Positions 27,422 through 36,720 of a stretch of DNA of 64,000 bases are shown here, piece by piece. Source of the DNA: Chloroflexota bacterium (GTDB taxonomy: Bacteria > Chloroflexota > Anaerolineae > Anaerolineales > Villigracilaceae); NCBI GenBank assembly GCA_019873655.1, contig JAIOAU010000003.1, forward strand, positions 150,304 to 214,303, in the 5' to 3' direction. The notes under the pieces are model-generated. The model was not told the DNA's origin and did not search any database. It worked only from the letters and a program-made list of their open reading frames with translations. Numbering within the stretch: position 1 is the stretch's first letter; each line of letters starts with the position of its first letter. The position numbers and the translations under genes were made by a program.

Positions 27422-27613
27422 TCAACCGCCGGAAATCACGGCAATCAGTTTGACGACTTCGCCATCCTTGAGAATCTCGTCCTCCGTGATCATCTCGCCC
27501 TGGCGCGTGGCGATCACGGCCTCGGGCAAAATGCCGCACTTGCGGAGCGCATCGCGCAGAGTCATGCCCGCCCGGACTTCGAATTCCCGATCGCGAAGGA
27601 TGATTTTCACCAT
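27422..27613 (-). CDS. ttuB: TtuB-like ubiquitin-fold sulfur carrier (ThiS/MoaD family)
   Basis: 63 residues with a beta-grasp pattern (MVKIILRDREFEV, TLRDALRKCGILPEAVIA) ending in the diGly tail VISGG, where the terminal Gly is activated and thiocarboxylated. It supplies sulfur to TtuA. ATG 27613 after AAGGCGGTCGAA is preferred to a TTG at 27655. A MoaD or ThiS role cannot be excluded, but the ttuA neighbour points to tRNA thiolation. Confidence 0.85.
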   Translation of the reverse strand: MVKIILRDREFEVRAGMTLRDALRKCGILPEAVIATRQGEMITEDEILKDGEVVKLIAVISGG

Positions 27614-27651
27614 TTCGACCGCCTTCTGACTGAAGCCTTTTCTCCGTGCGC

Positions 27652-28326
27652 TCAAGAGACAAATTTCAAATACCGGGGCGGCCGTCCTACCCAGTCGGCG
27701 TAAAAGCCGCGATATTCTTCGGGCAGCAGGGCCGCAATTTGGGCCATGATTTCATCGGCAATCGCCTGCCGGACTTCGGCGGTGACCTTCTCGCCATTCG
27801 TCTGCACCACGAAGGGCCTGCCCACACGCACGTGGAAACGGGTGCGTCGCAGACGGCGGATGTTGGCCGGAAACTGTTCCCCGCCCCAGTGGCCAATCGG
27901 CAGAATCGGCGCGCCGGAGCGCAGCGCCAGCATGGCCACGCCCGGCTGGGCGCGTAGCAGGCGTCCGTTGCGCGAACGCGTCCCTTCGGGGGCGACAGCC
28001 AGAATGTCGCCGGCCTCGAGGACCGCCAGACAGCGGCGAATCGCCTCCACATCCGCCTCGCCGCGGCGGACGGGGATGGCGTCCCACAGGTCGAAAAGCC
28101 AGCCCATCAGACGATTGTCCCAGGTCTCGATCTTGGCCAGCCCCACCAGACGGCGCGGCTCCAGATGGACGAACAGGAGCGGCACTTCGATGGAGCCGAC
28201 ATGGTTGGCCGCCAAAATCAACGGCCCGCGAGGCGGAACCTGCTCGAGCGGCCGCGTCTCGACCTGGCAGAGGGTCGCGGCCCCGGCGCGAATCAAAGCG
28301 TTGACGACAGCGCGAGCGACGGTCAT
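27652..28326 (-). CDS. PlsC-like 1-acylglycerol-3-phosphate acyltransferase
   Basis: 224 residues. Acyltransferase motif I is NHVGSIE (41-47), that is HX4E rather than the usual HX4D. Motif III is APEGTRSRNG, and motifs II and IV are recognisable (GLAKIETWDNRLMGWLF; GAPILPIGHWGG). It likely adds the second acyl chain to lysophosphatidate or a related lipid. The Asp-to-Glu change is unusual but conservative. Its ATG overlaps the stop of the lipid-kinase-like gene (ATGA). Confidence 0.83.
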   Translation of the reverse strand: MTVARAVVNALIRAGAATLCQVETRPLEQVPPRGPLILAANHVGSIEVPLLFVHLEPRRLVGLAKIETWDNRLMGWLFDLWDAIPVRRGEADVEAIRRCLAVLEAGDILAVAPEGTRSRNGRLLRAQPGVAMLALRSGAPILPIGHWGGEQFPANIRRLRRTRFHVRVGRPFVVQTNGEKVTAEVRQAIADEIMAQIAALLPEEYRGFYADWVGRPPRYLKFVS

Positions 28327-29251
28327 TGGGGTCTTTGCGTGATGAATTCGATTTGCTGCGGCAGCAATTCGATGGCGATTTCACTGCCTTCGTAGCACAC
28401 CGTTTCGCCGTCGCAGTGAATCGGCAGCGTGCCTTGCAGCGCCCGGATGGAAACTTTACGGGCCTGGGCCATGCGGACCTCCTTCTGCGTGGCCTGCGTA
28501 CCTTTCATGAAATAGGGAATGAGTTGGAAAATGCGCCCCTGACTGACCGATTCGGCGATGCACAGGTCGAAGATGCCGTCGGTCGGATCGCCGTTGGGAG
28601 CGAAAAAGAAACCGCCCCCATGCGCCGGCCGTTCATCACCGAAATCATCAGCGAGGCCAGGGTGATCTCCTGGTCGTCGTAGGAGAGCAGCACCGTGGGG
28701 GCTTTATAGTAAATGAAAATCGTCTCCAGCGCGGCGATGAGATAGAGCAGCAGGCCGCGCGTCCAGCGGATGCGGGCCGCCACGAAACCGGTCGCGGCGT
28801 CGAAGCCCACGCCCACGCCGTTGCCGAAATAGCGGCCGTTCGGAAAGTCGCCGCCGCGCAAAAAGCCGACATCCACCCGCCGCCGATAATTCTCGGCCAG
28901 GATTCGGCAGCCGGCCTCGATTCCACCGGGGATGCCCATCCCGAAGGCAAAATCGTTGCCCGTGCCGACCGCGATTTGCCCCATAGCCGTCCGGTCGAAG
29001 CCCGCCTGGCGGGCGCGCATCAGACCGTTGAGCACTTCGTTGGCCGTCCCGTCGCCGCTGGCCACCACCACCGCCTCCACGCCCTCGCGGGCGGCCTGCT
29101 CGGCCAGGTCGGCGGCGTGCCAGGGGCCTTCGGTCAGCACCAGTTTATAGTCGAGGCGATGTTTACGGAGTTCCGCCTCCAGCAACGGCAAAGAACGTCC
29201 GGCGTAACCGCGGCCGGAAATCGGGTTCACAATCAGCAGCATGCGCGTCAT
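28323..29251 (-). pseudogene. Diacylglycerol kinase-like gene with a -1 frameshift
   Basis: Together the two frames give a normal DAGK/YegS-type lipid kinase of about 309 residues: LLIVNPISGRGYAGRS, the nucleotide motif SGDGTANEV, GTGNDFA, and a C-terminal ISVMNGRRMG...FFFAPNGDPTDGIFD region. The frame breaks at a C5 run (28615-28619; G5 on the coding strand). One extra base there would read GGGFFFAPNG and join both halves perfectly. This is either a real frameshift, a slippery phase-variable tract, or a homopolymer sequencing or assembly error. The start is ATG 29251 after GGAGG. Overlap with plsC (ATGA) suggests the gene was recently intact. Confidence 0.82.
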
Positions 29252-29340
29252 CCGAGAAGCCTCCATGAAAAGAATAGCCCTATTTTACAACACGAACCGC
29301 CCGAGCGGGGAACGGTTTCTGATAAAATAGCCCTGCAGTC

Positions 29341-30897
29341 ATGCTCATCCTCGTTCCCATTCTTCTCCTCCTGGTAACTTCTCTCATCCTGCTCCTCCTG
29401 CGGCTGGGACGGCCAAAGTTCAAGCGCGCCTGGCTGATCGCTGCGAGCGGGACCGTCCTCTCCCTCGCCGGGGTGTTTCTTTGGCGGATTGACTTCCCTC
29501 ACGCCTATACGCTCCCCGCCTGGCAGCCCGAAACCATCTTCCGCTACACGCCCTCCTGGCTGGCCGACGATTTCTCCTGGCCCTACGCCCTGGCCCTGAC
29601 CGTGTTGAGCGCCGCCGTCTTCTGGACCTCGAGCGTGCGCGCCGAAACCGACCCGCTGACCTGGTCTGCGTCCTTTCTGGTGACCGCCTTCGGCCTGCTG
29701 GCCGTCTCGGCGGCCAATCCGCTGACGCTCGTCCTGGCCTGGACGGCCATCGACCTGGCCGAACTCGTCACCATGCTGCGTTCGACGCAAGGCGTCTCCC
29801 AAACCGAGGGCGTCGTCGTCGCCTTTGCCGCCCGTCTGGCCGGGACGTTCCTGCTGATATACGCCGCCCTTCGCAGCGCGGCGAGCGGCGTCCAGATCGA
29901 CTTTGCCAGTCTGCCGGCCGAGGCGGGCCTGTACCTCCTACTGGCGGCCGGTCTGCGCCTGGGCATCCTGCCCCTGCACCTCCCTTATCAACAGGAGACC
30001 AACATTCGACGCGGTTTTGGGACGGTGCTGCGGCTGGTCTCGGCCGCCTCGAGTCTGGCGCTCCTGGCGCGCATCCCCAGCCGGGCGGTGGACACGCCGC
30101 TGACCCCCTATCTCTTGCTGCTGATCGCCCTGGGCGGCCTGTACGCCGGCTGGATGTGGCTGCGCGCCTCCGACGAGTTGACCGGCCGCCCCTTCTGGCT
30201 CCTGGGCATGGCCGCTCTGGCGCTGGGGGCCAGTCTGCGGGCCAATCCGCTCGGCAGCGTCGCCTGGGGGACGGCGCTTCTGTTGGGAGGCGGGTTCCTC
30301 TTCCTCTATTCGGCCCGGCAACGCGGCGTTCTCTGGCTGGCGTTCCTGAGCGCCCTGGGGGTCTCGGCGCTGCCCCTCATGCCGACCGCCAGCGGCTGGT
30401 TGAGCCATTCCCCTCTGCTTGCCGTCTTCATCATCCCGTACCTTCCCATCCAGGCGCTCATGCTGGCCGGCTTTGTGCGTCACGCCCTGCACCCCGGCGA
30501 AACCAGCCTGGAATCTCAGCCGTCCTGGGTGAAAGGACTGTATCTCTTCGGCCTGATTCATCTCCTCCTCGCCCAGGTTTCGCTCGGCCTGTGGGGCTGG
30601 GGGGGAGCGGCCGCCCTGGGCGTCTGGTGGGCGGCTCTCCTGGTTCTCGGCCTGACCGGTCTCCTCGTCTTCATGGCGCTGCGCTTCCTGAGTCGCCGCG
30701 CTGCTGGCGGCAGCGGCGGCCGCTGGGCCGACATCCTGCGCCTCAACTGGTTTTTCCGCCTCCTCCAATTCCTCTTTCGACTGGCTGAACGAATCAGCGC
30801 CGCCCTGACCCACGCCGTCGAGGGCGAGGGCGGCATCCTGTGGTCGCTGCTTCTGCTCGTCCTTCTGCTCTCGCTGTTCACCGCCGGAGGCCGGTAA
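29341..30897 (+). CDS. Complex I/Mrp antiporter-like membrane protein (first of three)
   Basis: 518 residues, about 14 hydrophobic helices. The region GLRLGILPLHLPYQQETN resembles the PLHxWLPxA segment of NuoL/M/N and MrpA/D proton-channel subunits, though it is diverged. It is followed by a small HyfE/NuoK-like protein and a second NuoN-like protein. No redox subunit of complex I is near. A TAAAAT box ends about 10 bases before the ATG with no Shine-Dalgarno sequence, so the mRNA may be nearly leaderless. Confidence 0.65.
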   Translation: MLILVPILLLLVTSLILLLLRLGRPKFKRAWLIAASGTVLSLAGVFLWRIDFPHAYTLPAWQPETIFRYTPSWLADDFSWPYALALTVLSAAVFWTSSVRAETDPLTWSASFLVTAFGLLAVSAANPLTLVLAWTAIDLAELVTMLRSTQGVSQTEGVVVAFAARLAGTFLLIYAALRSAASGVQIDFASLPAEAGLYLLLAAGLRLGILPLHLPYQQETNIRRGFGTVLRLVSAASSLALLARIPSRAVDTPLTPYLLLLIALGGLYAGWMWLRASDELTGRPFWLLGMAALALGASLRANPLGSVAWGTALLLGGGFLFLYSARQRGVLWLAFLSALGVSALPLMPTASGWLSHSPLLAVFIIPYLPIQALMLAGFVRHALHPGETSLESQPSWVKGLYLFGLIHLLLAQVSLGLWGWGGAAALGVWWAALLVLGLTGLLVFMALRFLSRRAAGGSGGRWADILRLNWFFRLLQFLFRLAERISAALTHAVEGEGGILWSLLLLVLLLSLFTAGGR

Positions 30898-30899
30898 GC

Positions 30900-31481
30900 A
30901 TGCTGCTGAATTGGCTCGCGGGCGTCCTGATTTTGATGGCCGGAATCGGTCTTTTCGTCAGCCGAGACTGGCGCTGGAATCTGGGCGCGATGGCTCTCCA
31001 ATATCTGGCTGCTTTTTGGCTGGTCCATGCCAGTTGGCCCCTCGCCGCTTCGGCCGTCAAGTTGATCACCGGCTGGATGGCTTGCGCCGCGCTGGGGATG
31101 ACCCTCGCCAGCGCCAGGACAGAGCCCGGCAAGGAACACGGCTGGCGGGATGGCGGCTTTTTCCGGCTGTTGGCCGCCGTCCTGGCGGGGCTGGTCGCCT
31201 TCATCCTGGCGACGCGCCTCTCTGCCTGGCTGGGAATTGCCCCTCCCATTGCCTGGGGCAGCCTGACGCTGATGGCCGTCGGCCTGCTCCTCATTGGCAT
31301 CACCACCCAGCCCCTGCGCGTCATCCTGGGACTTTTGACCCTCCTGGCGGGTTTCGAAATCACCTACGCCGCAATCGAAAGTTCCGAACTGGTGACTGCC
31401 GCCCAGTCGGTTATCACGCTCGGCCTGGCGTTGACCGGCGCCTACCTCCTCGTCGCCGCTAAAGAGGAGACGCCGCAATGA
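30900..31481 (+). CDS. Small membrane protein of the antiporter-like module (HyfE/NuoK-like)
   Basis: 193 residues with six predicted helices, starting MLLNWLAGVLILMAGIGLF. Position between two NuoL/M/N-like proteins, and the GLLTLLAGFEITYAAIESSELVTA segment with membrane acidic residues, recall hydrogenase-4 component E or NuoK. It begins two bases after the previous stop, with CGGAGG upstream, and overlaps the next gene by four bases (ATGA). Exact family is uncertain. Confidence 0.6.
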   Translation: MLLNWLAGVLILMAGIGLFVSRDWRWNLGAMALQYLAAFWLVHASWPLAASAVKLITGWMACAALGMTLASARTEPGKEHGWRDGGFFRLLAAVLAGLVAFILATRLSAWLGIAPPIAWGSLTLMAVGLLLIGITTQPLRVILGLLTLLAGFEITYAAIESSELVTAAQSVITLGLALTGAYLLVAAKEETPQ

Positions 31482-32875
31482 ACGCTTCTACCCTCTGGAT
31501 TTTCCTGCCCATCCTGACCGGCGCGCTGCTGCTCTTCCTGCGCAACCAGCGCTGGGTAGCGTTCGTCGCCGGCGGGCTCTCCTTTCTGCTGGCCTTGACC
31601 GCCTGGCTGCTGCCGATCGAAACCACCCTTGCGCTTGGCTCGTACGCCTTCAAACTGTCCTCCACCTTCGAGATTCTGGGCCGCCGCCTGATTCTGACCA
31701 CCAACGAACAACCCATCCTGACCTTGATCTACGGAGCGGCTGCTTTCTGGTTCATCGCCTCGCCGAGCGTTGACAAGGCCCATCGCCTCGCCCCGCTGGG
31801 ACTCGTCCAGGTCGGCGTGCTGGTTGCTGCTTTGGCGGTCGAACCGTTTCTGTACGCCGCCCTGTTGATCGAGGTGGCCGTCCTGTTGACCACCCCTCTG
31901 CTCCTGAGCGGGCGCGACAAACCCGGCCGCGGCCTGCTGCGCTTCATTACCTTCCAAACCCTGGCCATGCCCTTCATCCTGTTCACCGGCTGGCTCCTGC
32001 GGGGCATCGAGGCCGATCCGGGAGCAAGCGCCCTCATCCGCCAGGCGGCCATCCTGCTGGCGACCGGTTTCGTCTTTCTCCTGGCCGTCTTCCCCTTCCA
32101 CACCTGGATTCCTCTCCTGAGCGAGGAAACTTCGCCTTACCTGACCGGTTTCGTCCTCTGGGTTTTCCCCACCTCGGCCCTGCTATTCGCAACCGGATTC
32201 GTGGACCGCTACGCCTGGATTCGCACCGCGCCGCAACTGCCTCAAATTTTGAGCACGGTCGGCGCTCTGATGGTCGCCGGCGGCGGACTGATGGCCGCCT
32301 TCCAAAACAATCTCGGACGGATAATGGGCTACGCCGTGATCCTGGAAACCGGCTTCTCTTTGCTGACGCTCAGTCTGCTCAAAACGCAAGGGATTGACCT
32401 ATTCTTCCTGCTCTTCGTGCCGCGCCTGCTCGCCCTGGCCCTCTGGGCGTTGTGCCTCGACATCCTGCGCCAAAACGCCGCCAGTTTAAGTCTCCAAGAC
32501 GTCCGCGGATTGGCGCGACCCTGGCCCTTCGCCTCCGTTGGTCTGATTTTCGCCCATCTCTCCATGGCCGGCCTGCCCGCCCTGGCCGGATTCCCCATCC
32601 GCCTGGCCATTTTGGAAGATTTAGCAACCGTCTCCCTGTCCGTCGCCGCCTGGGCGTTCATTGGCAGCGTGGGACTGCTTGCCGCCGCCGTGCGCACGAT
32701 TGCCATTCTGGTTGCCGCGCCGGCCGAACTGGCCTGGGAGGCGCGCGAATCCTGGCCGCAACGCCTCTTCATCATTCTAGGAGGGCTGGCCTTGTTCGGC
32801 CTGGGCGCTTTCCCGCAATGGGTTCTGCCTCTCTTGAACCGCCTGCCGGCCATCTTCGAACATCTGGGCGGCTAG
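31478..32875 (+). CDS. NuoN/HyfF-like proton-translocating membrane protein
   Basis: 465 residues, about 13 helices. AVFPFHTWIPLLSEETSPYL is a clear match to the antiporter-family PFHxWLPxA motif, and AFQNNLGRIMGYAVILETGFSLL matches the segment following it in NuoN/NuoM. Together with the two preceding genes it forms a self-contained membrane module that might couple ion flow to an unidentified partner. ATGA overlap with the previous gene. Confidence 0.72.
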   Translation: MNASTLWIFLPILTGALLLFLRNQRWVAFVAGGLSFLLALTAWLLPIETTLALGSYAFKLSSTFEILGRRLILTTNEQPILTLIYGAAAFWFIASPSVDKAHRLAPLGLVQVGVLVAALAVEPFLYAALLIEVAVLLTTPLLLSGRDKPGRGLLRFITFQTLAMPFILFTGWLLRGIEADPGASALIRQAAILLATGFVFLLAVFPFHTWIPLLSEETSPYLTGFVLWVFPTSALLFATGFVDRYAWIRTAPQLPQILSTVGALMVAGGGLMAAFQNNLGRIMGYAVILETGFSLLTLSLLKTQGIDLFFLLFVPRLLALALWALCLDILRQNAASLSLQDVRGLARPWPFASVGLIFAHLSMAGLPALAGFPIRLAILEDLATVSLSVAAWAFIGSVGLLAAAVRTIAILVAAPAELAWEARESWPQRLFIILGGLALFGLGAFPQWVLPLLNRLPAIFEHLGG

Positions 32876-32882
32876 GGCATGC

Positions 32883-32888
32883 TATAAT
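32883..32888 (+). promoter_or_regulatory. -10 box before the coiled-coil gene
   Basis: TATAAT 30 bases before the ATG at 32918, followed by a GGAGG ribosome site. No good -35 is seen. Confidence 0.5.
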
Positions 32889-32917
32889 CCTCACTACCCT
32901 GGCTACCGGAGGCAAAA

Positions 32918-34096
32918 ATGGACTTCGAACAAATCATCAAGCGTCTCGATTGGCTGGACGAAGAACGCCGCAAAGACAAACAGACCATCGCCGCCCTCGA
33001 AGAACGCGTCGCCGCGCTGCAAAGCGAACTCAACCTCGCAGCCAAAAAAGCCAAAGAAATGGACGCGGCTCTGGCCGAACTCACCGCCACGCCTGCCCGC
33101 CTGGCGCAACTCGAGGTCGTTCTGAACCAACAGAAGACTGAATTTTCTAAAGCCATCGCCGCCGGCGAAAAACGCCAGACAGAACAGCAAAAAGAAGCCG
33201 AAAAACGGATTGCCCTCCAAATCGGCGCCCTGGAAAAAACGCTGGCCGACTTCGCGGCCCTGAAAGACGCGCTGGCCGAAGTCAGGCGAGGGGTCAAAGG
33301 CTGGAACGAGGAAGACGCCCGCCGCAGCCGCCTGATGAAAGAATGGGAAACGAAAATCAAAGAGACCATCGAGGCGCTAGAGACCACCCAACAGACCGTG
33401 CGCGCCGCCGAAGAAGCCCGCCGGCAAGACACCAAGCGAATCGCCGACCTGCAGGGCGAAATCGGCGCCCTGCGTAAACGCATCGAGGAAGCGCGCCAAA
33501 AAGTCGAATTGTTCAACGACAGCATCCGGCGCGTCGAAACCCGCGTCAACGAGATCGTGGCCAGCGAGAGCGAGCGGCGACAAGCCCAACTCGCCTTCAT
33601 CGAAACCCAGGCGCGTCTGCAAGTCGAACGCGACCAGGCCTGGAAGGAATGGGAAAGCCACCTCGACTCCCTGCGCAAACAGACCGAAAGCCTCGACATC
33701 CAACTCCAACAATGGGACGCCGCCCAGCGGGCGGTCCGGCGCGCCCAGGAGACCTACGAAGAAATCACCCAAAAATTCGAGCGCCGCATCAACGAAATCA
33801 CCGAAATGCAGCGCCTGGCCGAAGACCGCTTCCGGCAGGAATGGGTCGCCTTCAAAGCCGACGACCAGAAACGCTGGACCAGTTTTACCCTCTCCCAGGA
33901 AGAAATCCGCAAAGACATGCGCGCCGAGATCGAAAAAATCGAACAGCGCGTGACCGCCCTCGACGACCTGGCCCAAACGCACCAGGACGTCCTCCAACAA
34001 ACCAAAGAAGCCAACGAACAAATGCTGCAAGCCATGCTGGCCCAAATCCACGAACTCCTCTCGGCCTACGATCGAATCATGGGAAGCGTCAAATAA
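32918..34096 (+). CDS. Long coiled-coil protein
   Basis: 392 residues, almost wholly heptad-like and highly charged (Glu, Lys, Arg, Ala, Gln), with no membrane segment or signal. Coiled coil runs from about residue 8 to 380 with short breaks near 75 and 235. Such proteins serve as structural or scaffolding factors; no family is assigned. GGAGG lies before the ATG. It is followed by selB, but nothing suggests a shared function. Confidence 0.75.
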   Translation: MDFEQIIKRLDWLDEERRKDKQTIAALEERVAALQSELNLAAKKAKEMDAALAELTATPARLAQLEVVLNQQKTEFSKAIAAGEKRQTEQQKEAEKRIALQIGALEKTLADFAALKDALAEVRRGVKGWNEEDARRSRLMKEWETKIKETIEALETTQQTVRAAEEARRQDTKRIADLQGEIGALRKRIEEARQKVELFNDSIRRVETRVNEIVASESERRQAQLAFIETQARLQVERDQAWKEWESHLDSLRKQTESLDIQLQQWDAAQRAVRRAQETYEEITQKFERRINEITEMQRLAEDRFRQEWVAFKADDQKRWTSFTLSQEEIRKDMRAEIEKIEQRVTALDDLAQTHQDVLQQTKEANEQMLQAMLAQIHELLSAYDRIMGSVK

Positions 34097-34147
34097 CCCG
34101 TCCGCGGGCAGATTCGACCCTCCGCCCACTGTCCTTTGCGAGGCCCT

Positions 34148-36016
34148 ATGCGCGTCATCGGCACCGCCGGGCACGTTGACCACGGCAAATCCAGCCTGAT
34201 TGCCGCTCTGACCGGAATCCACCCCGACCGCCTGAAAGAAGAACAAGAACGCCAGATGACCATCGACCTCGGCTTTGCCTGGCTCACCCTGCCGGGCGGC
34301 GAGGAAGTCGGCATCGTGGACGTCCCCGGCCACCGCGATTTCATCGAGAACATGCTCGCCGGCGTGGGCGGGATCGACGCCGTCCTGCTGGTCATCGCCG
34401 CCGACGAGGGAATCATGCCCCAGACGCGCGAACACCTCGCCATCGTAGACCTGCTCCAGATTCCGGCCGGCCTCGTGGCGCTCAACAAAATCGACCTGGC
34501 AAACGACCCCGACTGGCTCGACCTGGTCGAGGCCGACATTCGCCAGGCGTTGCAGGGAACCGTTTTGCAGGACGCGCCGATCTGCCGCGTCTCGGCCCGC
34601 AGCGGAGCGGGCCTGCCCGAACTGATCGCCGCCCTCGAGGCCCTGCTGCGAAAACGCCCGCCGCGCCCCGACCTCGGGCGGGCGCGCCTGCCGATCGACC
34701 GCGTCTTCTCTCTGCCCGGCTTCGGGACCATCGTCACCGGCACCTTGAGCGACGGCCGCCTGGCGGTCGGCGAAGAGGTGGAAATCCTCCCCTCCGGCCT
34801 GCGCGGCCGCATCCGCAACCTGCAAACCCACAAAAAGAAAGTAGAGATCGCCAGCCCCGGCTCGCGCACAGCGGTCAACCTGTCGGGAGTGGAGGCGAAT
34901 CAGATTCAGCGCGGCGACGTCCTCGCCCACCCGGGCCAGTACCAGCCGACCCGCCGCCTGGACGCCCACCTCCGCCTGCTGCCCGACGCCAGCGGCCCGC
35001 TGCGTCACAACATGGAGGTCAAACTCTTCGTCGGCGCTTCCGAAAGCGTCGCCGCCCTGCGGCTGCTCGGCCAGGAGACCCTCGAACCCGGACAAAGTGG
35101 CTTCGTGCAGATCGAAACGCGCCGCCCGATCGTGGCCGCGCGCGGCGACCGTTACATCCTGCGCCGCCCCTCGCCGTCCGAAACGCTGGGGGGAGGCCAG
35201 ATTCTCGACCCCTATCCGCCGCGCCGCCACAAACGATTCGACCGGTCTGTCCTGGAAAGGCTCGATGCCTCCCTGCGCGGCTCGCCCGCCGAAATCGTCA
35301 TGCAACTTGCCCTGACGCTCGGCCCCCTCACCGCCGAGGAAATTCAGCGCCGCTCGCGGCTGGAGGCCGGCGTCGTACAGGCCGCCCTCGCCAGTTTGCT
35401 CGAAAGCGGCCAGATGATGCGCCTCGACGAATTCTGGCTGGCCGCCTCTTATTGGACGGAACTGCGGCAGAATACTCTCGACGCACTGCAGGCCTACCTG
35501 CAAGCCAACCCGCTGCGCCGCGGCATGCCGGGCCAGGAACTCAAGAGCCGGCTGAAAACGCCTCCCCGCCTGGCGGCGGCGTTGATTCAGAAACTGGCCC
35601 AGGACGGCGACCTGCTCGAAGAGGGCGCCCTGCTCAGCCTGCCGGGCCACACGATCACCTTCACCAGTCAACAACAAGCGGCTGTCCAGCGCCTGATGAC
35701 CAGGTTCGCCGCCGCGCCCTACAGCCCGCCCTCGGCCAAAGAATGCCAGCAGGAGGTCGGCGAGGAAGTCTTCGCCGCCCTGCTCGACCTGGGCGAGTTG
35801 ACCGCCGTCTCGCCGGAGGTGGTCTTCCGCACGGCGGATTACACCGCCATCGTAGAGAAGATTCGGAGCGAGATTCAGGCCCGAGGTCAGATGACGCTGG
35901 CCGAGGCGCGCGACCTCCTCGGCACCAGCCGGCGCTACGTCCAGGCTTTGCTCGAACATCTGGACGCCATCGGCGTCACCAGGCGAGTGGGCGACTACCG
36001 CCAACTCAAGCGGTGA
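34148..36016 (+). CDS. selB: Selenocysteine-specific elongation factor
   Basis: 622 residues. The EF-Tu-like GTPase N terminus has G1 GHVDHGKS, G3 DVPGH, G4 NKID, and the selenocysteyl-specific domains II-III. C-terminal winged-helix domains (about 370-622) bind the SECIS RNA hairpin. It brings Sec-tRNA to UGA codons. ATG 34148 after GAGG is preferred to a TTG at 34136. No selA, selC, selD or UGA-containing selenoprotein was seen in this window. Confidence 0.94.
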   Translation: MRVIGTAGHVDHGKSSLIAALTGIHPDRLKEEQERQMTIDLGFAWLTLPGGEEVGIVDVPGHRDFIENMLAGVGGIDAVLLVIAADEGIMPQTREHLAIVDLLQIPAGLVALNKIDLANDPDWLDLVEADIRQALQGTVLQDAPICRVSARSGAGLPELIAALEALLRKRPPRPDLGRARLPIDRVFSLPGFGTIVTGTLSDGRLAVGEEVEILPSGLRGRIRNLQTHKKKVEIASPGSRTAVNLSGVEANQIQRGDVLAHPGQYQPTRRLDAHLRLLPDASGPLRHNMEVKLFVGASESVAALRLLGQETLEPGQSGFVQIETRRPIVAARGDRYILRRPSPSETLGGGQILDPYPPRRHKRFDRSVLERLDASLRGSPAEIVMQLALTLGPLTAEEIQRRSRLEAGVVQAALASLLESGQMMRLDEFWLAASYWTELRQNTLDALQAYLQANPLRRGMPGQELKSRLKTPPRLAAALIQKLAQDGDLLEEGALLSLPGHTITFTSQQQAAVQRLMTRFAAAPYSPPSAKECQQEVGEEVFAALLDLGELTAVSPEVVFRTADYTAIVEKIRSEIQARGQMTLAEARDLLGTSRRYVQALLEHLDAIGVTRRVGDYRQLKR

Positions 36017-36041
36017 CGCCGCCCCCAAGAATCGAGGTCGT

Positions 36042-36710
36042 ATGTGTGGACGTTTCGTCCTCAGCCTAGACACCGCCGAACTTGCGGAAGCCTTCCCCGA
36101 ATACGCCTTCCCGCCCGGAATCGCGCCGCGTTTCAACATCGCCCCCAGTCAGCCGATTCTGGCCCTGCCCAACGACGGCCGCCGGCAGGCCGATTTCTTC
36201 CTGTGGGGCCTGATTCCGTCATGGGCCAAAGAGGCCGCGATCGGCAGGCGGCTCATCAACGCCCGCGCCGAGACACTGGCCGAGAAGCCCGCCTTTCGCG
36301 CCGCCTACAAATACCGCCGCTGCCTCATCTTCGCCAACGCCTTCTTCGAGTGGCAGGCGCGGCCGGGGACGAAGGCCAAAGTCCCTTACCTCATCCGTCT
36401 GAAGAGCGGCGCGCCGTTTGCCTTTGCCGGGCTGTGGGAGGTCTGGCAGTCGGCCGACGGCTCCGAGGTCCGATCGGCGGCGATCATCACCACCGCGCCC
36501 AACGAACTGCTTGCCCCCCTGCACGCCCGCATGCCGGTCATCCTGCCGCCCAATGCCTATGCGCAATGGGTGGACCCCGCTCCCCTTCCGCCCTCCGCGC
36601 TCCAGCCGCTGCTGGCCCCCTATCCCGCCCAGGAGATGACCGCCTGGCCGGTCTCCGCTCAGGTCAACGACCCGGCCAACGATCACCCCGACCTCCTCCG
36701 CCCCGCCTGA
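36042..36710 (+). CDS. SRAP/HMCES (YedK) family DNA-protein crosslink protein
   Basis: 222 residues starting MCGRFVLS, with catalytic Cys2 exposed after Met removal, NIAPSQPI, the WGLIPSWAK and NARAET motifs, ANAFFEW (usually N/DGFYEW) and the late HARMPVIL motif with its His. SRAP proteins covalently cap abasic sites in single-stranded DNA. GAGGTCGT precedes the ATG. Confidence 0.93.
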   Translation: MCGRFVLSLDTAELAEAFPEYAFPPGIAPRFNIAPSQPILALPNDGRRQADFFLWGLIPSWAKEAAIGRRLINARAETLAEKPAFRAAYKYRRCLIFANAFFEWQARPGTKAKVPYLIRLKSGAPFAFAGLWEVWQSADGSEVRSAAIITTAPNELLAPLHARMPVILPPNAYAQWVDPAPLPPSALQPLLAPYPAQEMTAWPVSAQVNDPANDHPDLLRPA

Positions 36711-36720
36711 ACCCGTTGCC

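Noticed and set aside
33377..36139. 920-residue open frame on the minus strand across selB and the coiled-coil gene
   Set aside because: Gly/Ala/Arg/Gln-rich with no recognisable domain; it is the mirror of GC-rich third positions in two well supported genes.
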